From JAHBNG01 sp039028975 (GTDB lineage Bacteria; Chloroflexota; Anaerolineae; Caldilineales; Caldilineaceae): a stretch of 27,877 nt of DNA. Positions 7,781 through 15,490 of the stretch are shown in pieces; the first letter of the stretch is position 1, and each line of letters starts with the position of its first letter. The notes below the pieces were generated by a model, which saw only the letters and a program-made list of their open reading frames with translations, did not search any database and was not told the origin of the DNA. The stretch covers positions 1 through 27,877 of the forward strand of contig JBCCHB010000196.1 of the NCBI GenBank assembly GCA_039028975.1, read 5' to 3'. Made by a program: the position numbers and the translations under genes.

Positions 7781-8206
7781 CTATTGGCCTATCACTACAC
7801 GCAAAATTTCGCCACAAGGTAGACACAGCGCCTCATTCGCTTCGTGGCTGCCAATATGCCAATAGAGGCTTGCTTCACTTAGAGCAAAGACGACGCGCCC
7901 TATCCGTCCCCAATGAATCGCGCCAGAACACATGGCACATGGTTCAGTGCTGGTGTAGAGGGTACAGCATTCCAGTTTATCGGGCGGAAAAGCTTGCGAC
8001 GCCTTACGCATTAGGTTGGTCTCCGCATGACCCGTGCAGTCTTGTTCTGTCGTTACTGTATTTTCAGCTTCGGCCAGCACATTATCATCCTCGTCAACAA
8101 TTAATGCGCCAAAGGGGTGGTTTCCATTTTCCCGCGCTCGTTGTGCGATGGCCAGAGCTTGTCGAAGATAGACAATGTCACGTTCGGAAGAGTCACAAGT
8201 TGTCAT
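7781..8206 (-). CDS. Nucleoside/cytidine-type deaminase with frameshifted C-terminus
   Basis: The 141-residue product carries the zinc-deaminase signature: HAE (His60, Glu62 as proton shuttle) and PCAMC (Cys90, Cys93). The N-terminal GNHPFGALIV is typical of the nucleoside deaminase/guanine deaminase family. It likely hydrolyses an exocyclic amine on a purine or pyrimidine in the cytoplasm. The frame ends abruptly (LPCGEILRVVIGQ), but the next frame continues with the expected family tail: SDRPIEVVGPLIEEEA, running to a stop at 7686-7688. Adding one T to the TTTT run (minus strand, 7803-7806) restores a product of ~173 residues. This is either a real frameshift or a homopolymer sequencing error. 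All visible catalytic residues lie upstream of the break. Confidence 0.85.
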   Translation of the reverse strand: MTTCDSSERDIVYLRQALAIAQRARENGNHPFGALIVDEDDNVLAEAENTVTTEQDCTGHAETNLMRKASQAFPPDKLECCTLYTSTEPCAMCSGAIHWGRIGRVVFALSEASLYWHIGSHEANEALCLPCGEILRVVIGQ

Positions 8207-8251
8207 AAGTGGAAGAGTCCTTAGTTGTTCATAATTATTTTTGGGTCTTTC

Positions 8252-9598
8252 TTAGGCTGTTATCCTTCTTGGGCTATTATGTGATTGGGCCATGTCTAAC
8301 TCCGGTTCCCTCGATACCCCTACAAATATTGCGCCTGTTAGGTAAAGCCCAATAAGCATCAAAAATGCAGGCTGATACGTCCCTGCCATATCAAACCAAA
8401 GTCCGACAACGACCGGGACGACTGTTGGACCGATGATTGTAATCAGCTGACCGACGCCCCGAATCGCGCCGATGTGGGTGCGGCCAAAGTACTTTGCCCA
8501 CATAAACTCGCTAAGTGGAATCGTGCCGCCAAAGCCAAAACCGTAGCAGAAAAAGCCGGGAAAGAGCAGCCATGCTGCCCCTTGCCATGCTGCAAGCAAC
8601 ATCAGTCCCACCCCGAATGCTGAGATAGAATAGGCCGACACCACCAACCGCTGAGGTTGGATGTGCTGAAGGCAATAGCCCCATACGGCCTTGGAAGCCA
8701 AGTTGCCTAGCCCATTCACGGTGAGTGCAACGGCCGCAATAGTGCGGGTAAATCCAGCAGCAGTGGCAAAGGGAATGGCATGAACAAGCACTGACGTCAG
8801 CGCGGCGACATTCAAGCCAAACCCCAGCACCAACAGCCAGAAGCTTGATGTTTGGACTGCCTGAGCTCTAGTGAGTGAGAGACCGACCGATGAGCGAACA
8901 TCTTGACTTTCAGAATTCTTTTCCCCATTCTCTTTTTTTGAATCATTTTCCGCCTCATCACCTATGTCAGCCATTGTGTCTCCATCTGGCAACAGACCTA
9001 CATCCTCTGGCATTCGCCGCATAATTAGCGAGATGGGGATAATCACAATCAGCACAAAGATGGCCAGGATCGTATAGCCTAGTCGCCACCCCACCGAATC
9101 GACTATGGTAGTCATGGCAATGGGCGTGATAAGTCCACCGAGTGAGATACCAATGGAACCGATGGCCAATGCCCACCCTCGCTTATTGATAAACCACTTG
9201 TTTAGGGTAGCATTGATAATCAGTGGGCCAAAGAGGTTCCAACCCGCCACACCAGCCAAAATATGGAAGCCCCAGTAGAGCCATATCTGGGATTGCCAAG
9301 CTAGCCCTAATAGGCATAGCCCACAGACTGCCGCGCCAACTAAGATCAGTAGTCGCGGTCCTCGCTGATCTACTATTTGACCCGCTATAATTCCGGCAAA
9401 AGCGCCAATACCCACTGCCAGCGATGGCCCCAACGTATATTGCCAGACGGCCCAACCCAGCTCTGTAGTCACTGGCTCTAAGAAGATGCCAACAGTCCCC
9501 TGCCCCACGCTCATAGAGACGAATTGGCAGATGATGGCGGCCGAAACGATCCACCAGCCATAGAAAATTTTTGGGGAAGTACCCTTGTTAGAAGTCAT
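8252..9598 (-). CDS. MFS transporter (OxlT/monocarboxylate-like)
   Basis: The start is ATG 9596-9598 (MTSNKGTSPKIFYGWWIV), because the KIFYGWWIV opening is characteristic of this MFS branch. The 12-codon extension above it would start with TTG. The ~448-residue protein has about twelve hydrophobic segments in two six-helix halves, an MFS loop-2 motif (GQIVDQRGPR), and a long charged central loop (MADIGDEAENDSKKENGEK). Homologues move small organic anions such as oxalate, formate or monocarboxylates across the inner membrane. The actual substrate cannot be read from sequence. It is in the same direction as the deaminase and 45 bp upstream of it, so the two may be co-transcribed. Confidence 0.88.
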   Translation of the reverse strand: MTSNKGTSPKIFYGWWIVSAAIICQFVSMSVGQGTVGIFLEPVTTELGWAVWQYTLGPSLAVGIGAFAGIIAGQIVDQRGPRLLILVGAAVCGLCLLGLAWQSQIWLYWGFHILAGVAGWNLFGPLIINATLNKWFINKRGWALAIGSIGISLGGLITPIAMTTIVDSVGWRLGYTILAIFVLIVIIPISLIMRRMPEDVGLLPDGDTMADIGDEAENDSKKENGEKNSESQDVRSSVGLSLTRAQAVQTSSFWLLVLGFGLNVAALTSVLVHAIPFATAAGFTRTIAAVALTVNGLGNLASKAVWGYCLQHIQPQRLVVSAYSISAFGVGLMLLAAWQGAAWLLFPGFFCYGFGFGGTIPLSEFMWAKYFGRTHIGAIRGVGQLITIIGPTVVPVVVGLWFDMAGTYQPAFLMLIGLYLTGAIFVGVSREPELDMAQSHNSPRRITA

Positions 9599-9777
9599 AA
9601 GGGCAAGTATACTGGAGGTGGAAGGAAGCCCCAAACAAAATAAGGAGTACCAGTAGATTGCATTTTTTCATTAGTTGACAAACGGCTAAAATCATATACA
9701 ATACCTATAGTTTCCCACTCCCCCCTTTTGCCATCGATTCTAGTCCATCTGTTCAATTCCATATGGGAATAGGCATT

Positions 9778-9981
9778 TTATTCTTGCTGCGACAGTTGAA
9801 TGAGCCTACCTATTGCCAAATCAGGAGTCCGCAGTTGTTTCGTCGCACGGTCCAAACCCAGCCTAAGTCTCCAGTCGACATCTAATATTGCAGTAGGCTG
9901 GAAATAACCGCCGACCATACCTAGCTCCGTTTGAACAACGTCGTTTGGTACCTCTGGTAGAGCTATAGAACAGTATAGTAT
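9778..9981 (-). pseudogene. Possible coding remnant, unknown protein C-terminus
   Basis: An open minus-strand stretch of ~67 codons ends at TAA (9778-9780) and encodes protein-like sequence including TELGMVGGYFQPTAILD, VDWRLRLGLDRATKQL and TPDLAIGRLIQL. It lacks a start codon at its beginning and opens straight after a stop. Composition resembles a genuine protein tail more than random translation, so it may be the decayed 3' end of a lost gene. No family was recognised. Confidence 0.3.
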
Positions 9982-10000
9982 TCAAATCGACGACAATGTC

Positions 10001-10060
10001 GGTCGATCGCAATGTTATTCTGAGCGGAACGAAGAATCTTTCACGCCCATTGTGACCTAC
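10001..10060. repeat. MITE-like dispersed element, copy B (60 bp)
   Basis: Begins GGTCGATCGCAATG and ends CATTGTGACCTAC, inverted ends matching those of the copies at 6120-6261 and 27261-27317. The interior CTGAGCGGAACGAAGAATC resembles the dispersed repeat common in many bacterial genomes. It is a short, probably internally deleted copy. Confidence 0.6.
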
Positions 10061-10155
10061 TGAATACGGCTCTTATGTACTATCGATACCAACTAGATAG
10101 CCAGAGCATGATGGCTTACGTAATCCACTAAAGCATAATTTTAAAGGAGAAACCC

Positions 10156-11550
10156 ATGAATCAGCGACTATCTCGCAGAAATTTTCTAAAATTGACTGGT
10201 ATTACTTCAGCAGGTGCTCTCCTTGCTGCCTGCGCACCAGCAGCACCCTCTGCCCCAGCAACTGGCTCAGAGGCGGCCGCGCCGGGTGGCGAACGCATTC
10301 AGATCGACTTCATGAATTGGTGGGGTTCCCATCGCGAAGAGTTGATGGACGAGGTCATCGCCAATTTCCACGATATGCAGGATGAGGTGGAGGTCGTTAA
10401 CTCAGTTCAGCCGTGGGACGGTCGGGTTGAACGCGCGGCCACGGCCATTGCCAGCAGCACGCCACCCGCCCTGATCATGACCCAGCGAATTGAGACCTAT
10501 AAATTCGTCAATGAAGATCTCATTATTCCCATCGATGATTATGTAGAGGCATCAGGTATTGATCCGGACGCTATCTTCTATGCAGCAGAGATCAACAATC
10601 AGCGCTGGGAAGGCCAGCTCTACAGCTTCCCCCTACCAACGGGTGGTGGCATCTCTGGTCAATACTACTGGAACAAAAAAGTCTATGAGGGAGCGGGACT
10701 CGATCCAGAGGCGGCATTGACAACGTGGCAAGAGATGGAGGAAGCAGCCAAAGCAATTACGGTGAAAGACGATCTGGGTCTAGAAATGGATTTCACCGGT
10801 ATGAATGCTGGCGTTAATAACTTCGTGGAATGGCTACATACCAACAATGGCCGCTTAATCGCCGATGACGCCAAGACCATTGCCTTCAACGGCCCCGAAG
10901 GTGTTCAGACCCTAGAGTGGATGCTCAACTTCCAGAACGAGATCAATGGCGGCATTGAAAATTCCACCGAATTCTATGCTGGCACGTCCCATACCAGCGC
11001 AGACCATCCCTTCTACAATGAGAAATCGGCCACTGTCTTTACAGGAACCTGGTTCTTTGGGCACATGAGCGCAACCGATCCTGAGATGTGGGAAGACACC
11101 AGTCATTGGGGATGCGCACAACGCCCTTATAACGGTGATAATCCTGATGCAACCCACGCTGGCGCAGCGGGTCTTTCAGGTTCTTGGGGCTATGTCATTC
11201 CAAAGAACTCTCCCAAAGAGATTCAAGATGCGGCATACAAATACCTAGAGTTCTTCGGTACCCATGAGCAGGGTGGCTGTCTCTTCCTCTTTAACCAGAG
11301 CCGTCCTTCTGCCGTGATCGAATGCAACAACAATCAAGCTTATTTTGATGCCAATCCGGCTTGGGACGTGGTCTTAGCCTCTCTGGCCTCCGATATCAGT
11401 ATTCCAGTAACGCCGGTACAGACTGAAATCAATGACGCTATCTCTGCCGAGCTAGAACAAGCCTTCTTTGGCCAGAAGAGCGCTCAAGAGGCGCTGGACG
11501 CCGCCGCTGCAAAGAGCCAAGAACTGCTAGACGGATTCTGGGCCGGCTAG
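10156..11550 (+). CDS. ABC transporter extracellular solute-binding lipoprotein (sugar type)
   Basis: ATG 10156 is preceded by AAGGAGA seven bases upstream. The 464-residue product has a consensus twin-arginine motif SRRNFLK (residues 6-12) and a lipobox LLAAC ending at Cys26, then a low-complexity Ala/Pro/Ser linker. It is thus probably exported folded by Tat and anchored as a lipoprotein. The mature part has the family-1 (CUT1) binding-protein pattern: IDFMNWWG near the N-terminus, IPIDDYVE, YSFPLPTGGG, and a C-terminal region with SGSWGYVIPKNSPKEIQDAAYKYL-type features. It should capture a carbohydrate or polyol and deliver it to the two permeases encoded next. No ATPase gene follows, so a shared MsmX/UgpC-type ATPase elsewhere is likely. 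Substrate unknown. Confidence 0.92.
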   Translation: MNQRLSRRNFLKLTGITSAGALLAACAPAAPSAPATGSEAAAPGGERIQIDFMNWWGSHREELMDEVIANFHDMQDEVEVVNSVQPWDGRVERAATAIASSTPPALIMTQRIETYKFVNEDLIIPIDDYVEASGIDPDAIFYAAEINNQRWEGQLYSFPLPTGGGISGQYYWNKKVYEGAGLDPEAALTTWQEMEEAAKAITVKDDLGLEMDFTGMNAGVNNFVEWLHTNNGRLIADDAKTIAFNGPEGVQTLEWMLNFQNEINGGIENSTEFYAGTSHTSADHPFYNEKSATVFTGTWFFGHMSATDPEMWEDTSHWGCAQRPYNGDNPDATHAGAAGLSGSWGYVIPKNSPKEIQDAAYKYLEFFGTHEQGGCLFLFNQSRPSAVIECNNNQAYFDANPAWDVVLASLASDISIPVTPVQTEINDAISAELEQAFFGQKSAQEALDAAAAKSQELLDGFWAG

Positions 11551-11583
11551 GAAGATGAGTAAGATTAGGGGATGAATATGACA

Positions 11584-11641
11584 GGGGATGAATAAGACGA
11601 GGGGTAGTGTTGTTGTCCTCTCAATCATCTTATTCATCTCC
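11584..11641 (+). promoter_or_regulatory. Intercistronic hairpin between binding-protein and permease genes
   Basis: GGGGATGAATAAGA (11584-11597) pairs over 14 bp, with one G-T, with TCTTATTCATCTCC (11628-11641). A diverged copy of the left arm sits just upstream (GGGGATGAATATGACA from 11569), so the arm was tandemly repeated. Such hairpins commonly protect the binding-protein transcript and lower permease expression; here that role is inferred from position. There is no T run. Confidence 0.55.
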
Positions 11642-11670
11642 ATCATCCCGTCATCCTCACAAAGGAACTT

Positions 11671-12627
11671 ATGGCTCAATCGATTACCCAAGCAACTACT
11701 TCAGCGTCTCAGTCAAACGAAATCTCCAGGTGGACGCGTTTCGTCTATCGACGCCGTCACTGGGTAGGCTTTCTCTTTATCGCGCCTTGGCTACTATCGG
11801 TGATATGGTTTGATATTGTTCCCTTTTTTGTGAATCTCTACTTGAGTTTCACAGATTACTCAGTTGGATTGGCTGTGCCGAACTGGATCGGCTTGGAGAA
11901 CTACAACGTCATGTTCACCAAGGATGATCTCTACCTTAAGAGTTTGGGGAATACCATCACCTATCTGGCCATGAGTATTCCGCTTCGGCTGCTGACTGCA
12001 TTTGTGATTGCCCTAATTCTTAACACACGCATCCGCGGCCTGGGTACCTTTCGGACTATCTTCTACATCCCATCGGTGGTGCCGATTGTAGCGACAGCCA
12101 TTATTTTTACGGGGATCTTTAACGCGCGCTACGGGATTCTCAATCAGCTCATCATGGCCGTGGGGCTGGATCCAATCCGCTGGCTAACTCGACCAGAGTG
12201 GATTAAACCCTCTATGGTCATCATGAGTATGTGGGGCTTTGGCGCCCAGATGGTCATCTTCCTGGCTGGGCTACAGGGGATTCCACAAGAACTTTACGAA
12301 GCATCGGACATTGATGGTGCCTCGCCCTGGCAAAAATTGCTTAACGTCACCGTTCCGCTTATGACGCCCGTGATCTTCTTTAATTTGATTATCGGCATCA
12401 TTGGTGGCTTCCAGGTCTTTGCATCAGCCTACGTCCTGATTGGTGTGAGCGGCGGCCCCCTTCAGGCTGGCCTATTTTACGTGCTCCACCTCTATAATAA
12501 CGCCTTCGCCTACTTCAAGATGGGCTATGCATCCGCCATGTCTGTGATTCTATTCTTAATCATTCTCGCCTTCACCCTGGTCACTGTCCGCTCGTCAGAC
12601 CGGTGGGTCTACTATGGAGATAACTAA
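11671..12627 (+). CDS. Carbohydrate ABC transporter permease (MalF/UgpA-like)
   Basis: ATG 11671 has AAGGAA just upstream. The 318-residue protein has six predicted membrane segments, the first at GFLFIAPWLLSVIWF, after a polar N-terminus. The binding-protein-dependent permease EAA loop is visible as EASDIDGASPWQKLLNVTVP, which contacts the ATPase. The region around FRTIFYIPSVVPIVATAIIF is typical of MalF/UgpA/LacF subunits. It forms the inner-membrane channel with the product of the next gene and receives substrate from the upstream lipoprotein. Confidence 0.92.
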   Translation: MAQSITQATTSASQSNEISRWTRFVYRRRHWVGFLFIAPWLLSVIWFDIVPFFVNLYLSFTDYSVGLAVPNWIGLENYNVMFTKDDLYLKSLGNTITYLAMSIPLRLLTAFVIALILNTRIRGLGTFRTIFYIPSVVPIVATAIIFTGIFNARYGILNQLIMAVGLDPIRWLTRPEWIKPSMVIMSMWGFGAQMVIFLAGLQGIPQELYEASDIDGASPWQKLLNVTVPLMTPVIFFNLIIGIIGGFQVFASAYVLIGVSGGPLQAGLFYVLHLYNNAFAYFKMGYASAMSVILFLIILAFTLVTVRSSDRWVYYGDN

Positions 12628-12640
12628 CGGTAGAAAGTGG

Positions 12641-12712
12641 TCGGTAGGTCGGTAGGTCAGTATCTGATAAACTGGTTACCGAAAACCGATATACCGATTA
12701 CAGACCTACCGA
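12641..12712 (+). promoter_or_regulatory. Intercistronic hairpin between the two permease genes
   Basis: TCGGTAGGTC is present twice in overlapping tandem (12641-12650 and 12649-12658), and its reverse complement GACCTACCGA lies at 12703-12712, so two alternative 10-bp stems are possible. A copy-like ACCGATTACAGAC word also repeats at the right arm. The structure ends 10 bp before the next start codon, where no good Shine-Dalgarno sequence is visible, so it could influence translation of the second permease. Confidence 0.5.
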
Positions 12713-12722
12713 TTACAGACTT

Positions 12723-13574
12723 ATGATTGAATCGACTTCTAGCAAACTGTTGCGTTGGATCGTGACGTATCCCATGCTGATCGCTGGGTCTATAGTTATG
12801 CTCTTTCCGCTGGTGTGGACTTTGTCAACGTCGTTGAAGACGGCAGAGACGGTAACACTACGCGAAATTCAGCTCATTCCGGATCCAATCATGTGGTCCA
12901 ACTATGTGACCATCTTCCAAGAAGCGCCAATGTTGCGCTACACCATGAATTCGCTCATTGTTGTGATTGCTTCGATAACAGGGGGGTTGCTTATCTGTTC
13001 GCTGGCAGGGTATGCTTTTGCCAGGGTTCCCTTCCCTGGGCGCAACGGCTTCTTCATTCTGCTGCTAAGCACTATGATGCTGCCGGCTGTCGTGCGTCTG
13101 ATTCCGCTCTTTGTGATCTTTGACAGGTTGGGTTGGGTGAATACCTTTCTGCCTCTCACAATTCCGCGGTTGTTGGGCCACGATGCATTTTATATCTTCC
13201 TCATGCGCCAATTCTTCCGCGGCATTCCCGAAGAGTTGAGTGATGCGGCTCGCATTGATGGCTGTAATGACTTTGGTATCTGGTGGCGCATCATTATTCC
13301 CAACTCCAAACCCGTTTTAGCCGCAGTAGCCATCTTCTCTTTCCAATTTGCCTGGAATGACTTTCTTTCTCCCCTCATCTATTTGGGCTCCAATCAGGAT
13401 CTGTGGACGTTGGCCTTGGGACTCAATGCCCAAAAAGGATTTGAGGGTGAGATCACAAGCCTCCATAAGATGATGGTTATGTCTATCTATATGATTCTAC
13501 CGGTCCTGGGCATCTTTGCCGTGGGTCAGCAGTATATGATTCGAGGCGTCACCTTCTCGGGTTTGAAGGGGTAA
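12723..13574 (+). CDS. Carbohydrate ABC transporter permease (MalG/UgpE-like)
   Basis: The 283-residue product begins at ATG 12723 without an obvious Shine-Dalgarno sequence; the hairpin upstream may matter. It has six hydrophobic segments, beginning YPMLIAGSIVMLFPLVWTL, and the MalG-type N-terminal signature (WTLSTSLKT). The EAA loop reads ELSDAARIDGCNDFGIWWR and is followed by IIIP. LICSLAGYAFARVPFPGR is also typical of MalG/UgpE/LacG subunits. It pairs with the preceding permease. No nucleotide-binding subunit follows. Confidence 0.92.
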   Translation: MIESTSSKLLRWIVTYPMLIAGSIVMLFPLVWTLSTSLKTAETVTLREIQLIPDPIMWSNYVTIFQEAPMLRYTMNSLIVVIASITGGLLICSLAGYAFARVPFPGRNGFFILLLSTMMLPAVVRLIPLFVIFDRLGWVNTFLPLTIPRLLGHDAFYIFLMRQFFRGIPEELSDAARIDGCNDFGIWWRIIIPNSKPVLAAVAIFSFQFAWNDFLSPLIYLGSNQDLWTLALGLNAQKGFEGEITSLHKMMVMSIYMILPVLGIFAVGQQYMIRGVTFSGLKG

Positions 13575-13901
13575 GCTCAGAACCAAGATGAGTCGATCAT
13601 TGCAAGCAGCACTCTGCGTTAGCTAGCCAACAAAGAGGCAGGCATAATGGGCAGTGGAGTTGGGATAGCGCATGCTTCATTGAGGGGTGGGGTGAACGAT
13701 TACGAAGGAACATATAAAAGCAAAAAAAGGTTGGGACTCGCCATTGAGGCCCAACCAGAGGGTATAATCAATGTTTGTGCTTTAGGGAATGTCCGATGTA
13801 TTGAGGTCTTCGGCAGGAAGAATACGATTCGAGGTAGACATCTCTTCACTGCTGAGTATAGCAGATTGGCGGAGGGTCATATCTATCAACTTTCTGTTAG
13901 G
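13575..13901. other. Intergenic region after the ABC operon
   Basis: No supported gene. A plus-strand frame crossing 13647-13922 runs through a terminator hairpin and shows no family features. The stretch contains a strong minus-strand intrinsic terminator (13722-13756). The ABC operon has no obvious intrinsic terminator of its own on the + strand here. Confidence 0.5.
13722..13756 (-). terminator. Rho-independent terminator (minus strand)
   Basis: Read on the minus strand: GGTTGGG, then a CTC...GAG inner pair, then CCCAACC, followed immediately by TTTTTTT (13722-13728). Stem arms are 13729-13735 and 13750-13756. It is the clearest intrinsic terminator in the window. It lies about 145 bp beyond the stop of the minus-strand frame at 13902, which it would serve. 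Confidence 0.75.
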
Positions 13902-14309
13902 CTATTCCAAAGCGGTCATTAAACGACGCTCCACGGATGTAATCGACAGCTCTTCAATAATGTTCTGCCCTTCATCCAATAACGCAACTCGGTAGACTGG
14001 TTCCTCGCTCCCTGCAAACGAGCGCAGCACCATAATCCCCGCACGGTCATCGGCTTGAATACTACCCTGTTCAAGACTATCCTGTTCATTATCAAAAAGT
14101 ACCCAGAACTTCTCATTCCAGTGGTGCCGCTCTGCGGCTGTAAACCAACTGTGAATACTCAGTCGTTCTTCTATGGTATACTCATCTGGTGATTCGATTG
14201 ATATCTGTCCAACCGGTCTGAAAATAGAAGGAATAATTTGTGGTGAATATTCAAGAAGAGCGCCCCATACTGATTGCCGGTGCCGGACCAGTAGGGTTGA
14301 TTTTGGCAT
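13902..14309 (-). CDS. Hypothetical small protein, 5' end uncertain
   Basis: A 135-codon frame ends at TAG 13902 and lies upstream of a good minus-strand terminator. The region outside the overlap has protein-like composition with Trp/His/charged clusters (EERLSIHSWFTAAERHHW, EKFWVLFDNEQD, VERRLMTALE). The only upstream ATG (14309) lies antisense to the first 70 bp of the monooxygenase gene. There AAGG sits just before the ATG, but the encoded first ~24 residues are simply the reverse of the FAD-binding sequence. Either the gene truly overlaps, it starts at a non-standard codon near 14230, or it is a remnant that lost its 5' end. No family recognised and no membrane segment. Confidence 0.45.
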   Translation of the reverse strand: MPKSTLLVRHRQSVWGALLEYSPQIIPSIFRPVGQISIESPDEYTIEERLSIHSWFTAAERHHWNEKFWVLFDNEQDSLEQGSIQADDRAGIMVLRSFAGSEEPVYRVALLDEGQNIIEELSITSVERRLMTALE

Positions 14310-15490
14310 TGGCCTTACACAAGCAGAAGATTCCCTGTCGCGTTTTTGAGTCTGTTACAGAACTGAAGCCCTTGGGCGTCGGGATCAACCTTTTGCCCAG
14401 CGGTGTTCGCTATCTGGACCAAATGGGGCTAACTGAGCACCTTGACGCCATTTCAGTCAAAACGAGGCGCCAGAGCTACTATAACAAGTTTGGTCAGGAG
14501 ATCTGGACGGAACCGCGCGGCAAGGCTGCTGGGTATGAATTTCCTCAATTCTCCATCCATCGAGGCAAATTACAGACCTACTTGTATGATGTAGCGATAG
14601 AAAGATTAGGATCCAGCGCGATTCAAACCAACCGTGCGCTTGAGAGCTGGACAGATCATGGTGACTCTGTGACCATCCATTTACGTTCCCGGGATGGTGG
14701 CCAATATGATGTAGAGGGCTCTTGCCTGATTGCAGCCGATGGCATTAATTCGACCGCACGCAAAGTGCTCTATCCAGATGAAGGGCCACCCATCTATTCA
14801 GGCTTAATTCTGTGGCGGGCCGTCTCCGAAAGCCACAAGTGGCTGGGTGGCTCCACCATGGTGAACTGTGGCACAGACACCCAAAAATTTGTCTGCTACT
14901 CCATCGATCCAGAGCTGGAGGCCCAAGATCGCTGCCTAACCAACTGGATCGCAGAGCTGGCCGTTCCGGATTGGGAGCAGCCCGAGCAGAATTGGTCTAA
15001 TTTGGTTGACAAATCCCGCTTCTATGATCGCTTTGCCGATTGGCACTTTCCTTGGCTGGACGTGCCAGAGCTCATCAATACAGCAGATGCCATCTACGAG
15101 TACCCAATGGCTGATCGAGAGCCACTTCCTAAATGGACCCATGGCAATATGACGCTCATCGGTGACGCGGCCCACGTTATGTATCCCATCGGTTCCAATG
15201 GTGCCACTCAGGGTATTCTGGATGTAGAGGAGATGATTAAACAGCTACTCACTCAAGATACCATTGACGAAGCCTTCAATGCCTACGAATCCATACGTCG
15301 ACCGGCCACGGCCAAGATCGTCTTGGCCAATCGCGGGAATGGACCGGATGAGGTCCTTAAGCTAGCTGATGAGCGCGCGCCCAATGGCTTTGCTCATGTT
15401 CATGATGTGATTCCCCAGAAAGAGCTAGAGGAAATTGCAGCCAAATATAAGAGGTTAGCCGGATTCTCAATCAAACAGGTCAATCAGTAG
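14240..15490 (+). CDS. PhzS-like FAD-dependent aromatic monooxygenase
   Basis: It starts at GTG 14240 with AGAAGGA eight bases upstream. The 416-residue protein has the three marks of class A flavin monooxygenases: GAGPVG dinucleotide-binding motif (14-19), the DG motif (AADGIN, 166-170) and the GD motif (LIGDAAHVMYP, 306-315). Several blocks closely recall PhzS (phenazine hydroxylase): LGVGIN near 45-50, WTEPRGKAAGYE, FSIHRGKLQ, YPMADREPLPKW and GSNGATQGILD. It is cytosolic and uses NAD(P)H and O2 to hydroxylate an aromatic substrate; PhzS itself hydroxylates with decarboxylation. No phenazine genes are present. It converges on the polyketide synthase, and the two genes overlap by 7 bp at their 3' ends. 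A tailoring or starter-modifying role is inferred. Confidence 0.88.
   Translation: MVNIQEERPILIAGAGPVGLILALALHKQKIPCRVFESVTELKPLGVGINLLPSGVRYLDQMGLTEHLDAISVKTRRQSYYNKFGQEIWTEPRGKAAGYEFPQFSIHRGKLQTYLYDVAIERLGSSAIQTNRALESWTDHGDSVTIHLRSRDGGQYDVEGSCLIAADGINSTARKVLYPDEGPPIYSGLILWRAVSESHKWLGGSTMVNCGTDTQKFVCYSIDPELEAQDRCLTNWIAELAVPDWEQPEQNWSNLVDKSRFYDRFADWHFPWLDVPELINTADAIYEYPMADREPLPKWTHGNMTLIGDAAHVMYPIGSNGATQGILDVEEMIKQLLTQDTIDEAFNAYESIRRPATAKIVLANRGNGPDEVLKLADERAPNGFAHVHDVIPQKELEEIAAKYKRLAGFSIKQVNQ

Larger units (their letters stand above)
9599..10155. other. Intergenic region upstream of ABC importer operon
   Basis: Divergent promoter region for the MFS gene (minus) and the ABC importer (plus). 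It contains a possible coding remnant (9778-9981, minus) and a MITE-like copy (10001-10060). The AAGGAGA ribosome binding site of the next gene lies at its end. No clear sigma-70 promoter pair was identified. Confidence 0.5.

Noticed and set aside
7762..8208. Plus-strand 148-codon frame at the deaminase
   Set aside because: It is the antisense of a gene with intact zinc-deaminase motifs on the other strand.
13647..13922. Plus-strand 91-codon frame after the ABC operon
   Set aside because: It crosses the minus-strand terminator hairpin, has no homologue-like motifs and overlaps the end of a better-supported minus-strand frame.
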